This document shows positions 13,631-14,954 of a DNA stretch of 14,954 nucleotides, piece by piece; positions within the stretch are counted from its first letter, which is position 1; every line of letters begins with the position of its first letter. A model generated the notes under the pieces. That model was not told the DNA's origin and made no database searches. It saw only the letters and a list, made by a program, of their open reading frames with translations. Source of the DNA: DAOUMU01 sp034409055 (lineage in GTDB: Bacteria; Chloroflexota; Anaerolineae; 4572-78; J111); contig DAOUMU010000329.1 of the NCBI GenBank assembly GCA_034409055.1, forward strand, positions 1 through 14,954, in the 5' to 3' direction. A program made the translations under genes and the position numbers.

Positions 13631-14868
13631 CCTGGGGCGACTATGATAACGACGGCGCCCTGGATGCCCTGTTGGTGGGCGGTAGCGGTTCGGGTTCTAT
13701 CGCCAAAGTCTACCGTAATAACGGGGGGAGCAGTTTCACCGACATCAACGCCGGGCTGACGGGGGTTAATTCCAGTTCCGTGGCCTGGGGCGACTATGAC
13801 AACGACGGTGACCTGGATATCCTACTGACGGGCGATACCGGTTCGAGTTATATCGCCAAGGTCTATCGCAATGACGGAGCCGGTGGCTTCACCGACATTG
13901 GCGCCTCACTAACGGGAGTTAGGAAGAGTTCAGTGGCCTGGGGTGACTATAATAACGACGGTAACCCGGATATCCTGTTGACAGGCGATACCGGTTCGGG
14001 CCGTATCTCCAAAATCTACCGTAATAACGGGGGGAGCAGTTTCACCGACATCAACGCCGGGCTGACGGGAGTTAATTCCAGTTCTGTAGCCTGGGGCGAC
14101 TATGATAACGACGGCGACCTGGATATCCTGCTGGCAGGCTATTATCATCCAGGGTACACCGCCAAAGTCTATCGCAACAATGTCACCACTGTAGTGGCCG
14201 CCGTAACCGATATGACTGGAGAAGCCAGAATTTCAATCGGTGGGCAAGAGATAACTTTGTACCCCTTTGATCCAGAGACGCCCGGCCTTCCCCTGCCATA
14301 CATCAAGATAACGGCGAAAGAGTACCCATCTCATGTGATATTTCTGTGGGAGGATACGCTTGGAGACCGCCCTCCCCCCTTCTACAAACCGGTAGCGGAG
14401 TTGTTAAAGAACCCGCTCGAGTTTTCGTCTCATTCGATGCCACTTGAACCGATGATTGACGTCGGGAGCGCTAGCTCCTCCATTTATTTGCCAATCGTGA
14501 TTAAGAACAACTGGTCGCCCACGTCTGTGATAACTCTAGATGACCAGCCTGAAGGTTGGGACGTTTCTGGTCCTGAAATCGTCCCAAATACGTTAGAGGA
14601 GTACAAAAAGATAACAACAGTCTCTGGCCCTGACTTCGCAACATATATGATAGAGCATTATCCTGAAGTCAAAAGTATTAATTTCTATCACGATGACGCA
14701 GTTCCATCGATTGATACAGCGGTGATGGATATCTACGACACTGAGGTTGAGGGAGTAATCGCTGTTAGGCTTAGAAACCAAGGATCAGATCCCCAAGGTG
14801 GTGCTGAGCAGGTCATTACAGAATTGACCGGGTGTAAAACGCAAAAGATGGTAAATTTCATAATTTAG
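13576..14868 (+). CDS. FG-GAP/VCBS repeat protein, 3' part of the frameshifted gene
   Basis: From the codon GGC at 13576 the frame reads GSFTDINAGLPGVYYG and carries repeats 4-7 (Val codons at 13627, 13780, 13933, 14086). Repeat 6 is degenerate (DYNNDGNPD). Together with the upstream part this makes seven repeats, the usual number for a beta propeller. After the propeller come a ~100-residue region, then SSSIYLPIVIKNNW, then about 115 more residues to the stop. That tail has lower GC and no family I recognise. The protein is probably exported and calcium-stabilised at the cell surface or beyond. A methionine start at 13672 would lack a sensible ribosome binding site and cut a repeat, so this is not a separate gene. 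Confidence 0.85.
   Translation, partial: GSFTDINAGLPGVYYGSVAWGDYDNDGALDALLVGGSGSGSIAKVYRNNGGSSFTDINAGLTGVNSSSVAWGDYDNDGDLDILLTGDTGSSYIAKVYRNDGAGGFTDIGASLTGVRKSSVAWGDYNNDGNPDILLTGDTGSGRISKIYRNNGGSSFTDINAGLTGVNSSSVAWGDYDNDGDLDILLAGYYHPGYTAKVYRNNVTTVVAAVTDMTGEARISIGGQEITLYPFDPETPGLPLPYIKITAKEYPSHVIFLWEDTLGDRPPPFYKPVAELLKNPLEFSSHSMPLEPMIDVGSASSSIYLPIVIKNNWSPTSVITLDDQPEGWDVSGPEIVPNTLEEYKKITTVSGPDFATYMIEHYPEVKSINFYHDDAVPSIDTAVMDIYDTEVEGVIAVRLRNQGSDPQGGAEQVITELTGCKTQKMVNFII
13710..14135 (+). repeat. Recently duplicated FG-GAP units (153-bp period, near-identical 306-bp-spaced copies)
   Basis: The stretch from CTACCGTAATAACGGGGGGA at 13710 recurs at 14016, exactly 306 bp (two 153-bp units) further on. 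Only a handful of changes, mostly synonymous, occur over about 110 bases. The intervening unit (repeat 6) is more diverged. This indicates a recent two-unit duplication or gene conversion within the propeller array. Confidence 0.75.
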
Positions 14869-14954
14869 CCGGTGACAGAGGAGCAAGACCAAAAGTTAAG
14901 ACGCTGTCACAAAAATCAGACCACTTGTGAACAGCCCAGTGGCAACGAGCATAC

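Noticed and set aside
13178..14150. Regular 153-bp repeats as a CRISPR or minisatellite array
   Set aside because: The period equals 51 codons and encodes a conserved FG-GAP unit with a calcium loop; there are no short repeats with unique spacers.
14872..14910. GTGACAG...CTGTCAC inverted repeat after the FG-GAP gene as a terminator
   Set aside because: Only 7 bp with a 25-base loop and no U-tract on the plus strand; too weak to call.

Overview
The window looks like a chromosomal segment of an uncultured Chloroflexota bacterium, probably Anaerolineae-like. The clues are an actinobacterial/Chloroflexi-type isoleucyl-tRNA synthetase under a T-box leader, a SARP/BTAD-type regulator fused to a membrane sensor, secreted FG-GAP and CAP proteins carrying a short '[FY]LPxVxK' motif, and many REP-like palindromes between genes. 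No phage, plasmid, CRISPR or transposase gene is visible. The taxonomic call is inference from these features, not a computed placement.

Left part (1-3364): the first codons of a leftward gene, then a soluble orphan histidine kinase of the HisKA_3 (NarL) type. Next come a small leftward hypothetical gene flanked by two copies of a ~105-bp palindromic repeat whose inner core is inverted between copies, and dihydrolipoamide dehydrogenase (lpd) behind a structured leader and before a strong terminator.

Translation block (3377-8122): a leftward selenocysteine tRNA gene (selC, anticodon TCA), so the organism probably makes selenoproteins. A textbook promoter and Ile-type T-box leader then drive alaX (a trans-editing enzyme for mischarged tRNA-Ala) and ileS. 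IleS has the swapped GXHH form of the class I HIGH motif and a PMHKS form of KMSKS, the architecture linked to mupirocin hyper-resistance in some IleRS2 enzymes.

Right part (8332-14868): a large one-component regulator (about nine membrane segments, a GAF-like region, winged helix plus BTAD). It is followed by two exported-protein genes. The first is a CAP/SCP-PR1 protein and the second an FG-GAP/VCBS calcium-loop repeat protein with seven repeats. Each is split by a net one-base deletion; in the FG-GAP gene the repeat periodicity (153 bp everywhere around it, 152 bp at the lesion) proves the lost base and places it at a G7 tract. A ~198-bp imperfect inverted repeat (MITE-like) lies between the two. 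Several promoters in the window share an extended -10 box, TGN-TAYAAT.

The most interesting points are the repeat pair with the flipped core, the GXHH IleRS in a tRNA-Ile-sensing operon with alaX, the membrane-bound SARP-like regulator, and the fold-back element plus frameshifts in the exported proteins.
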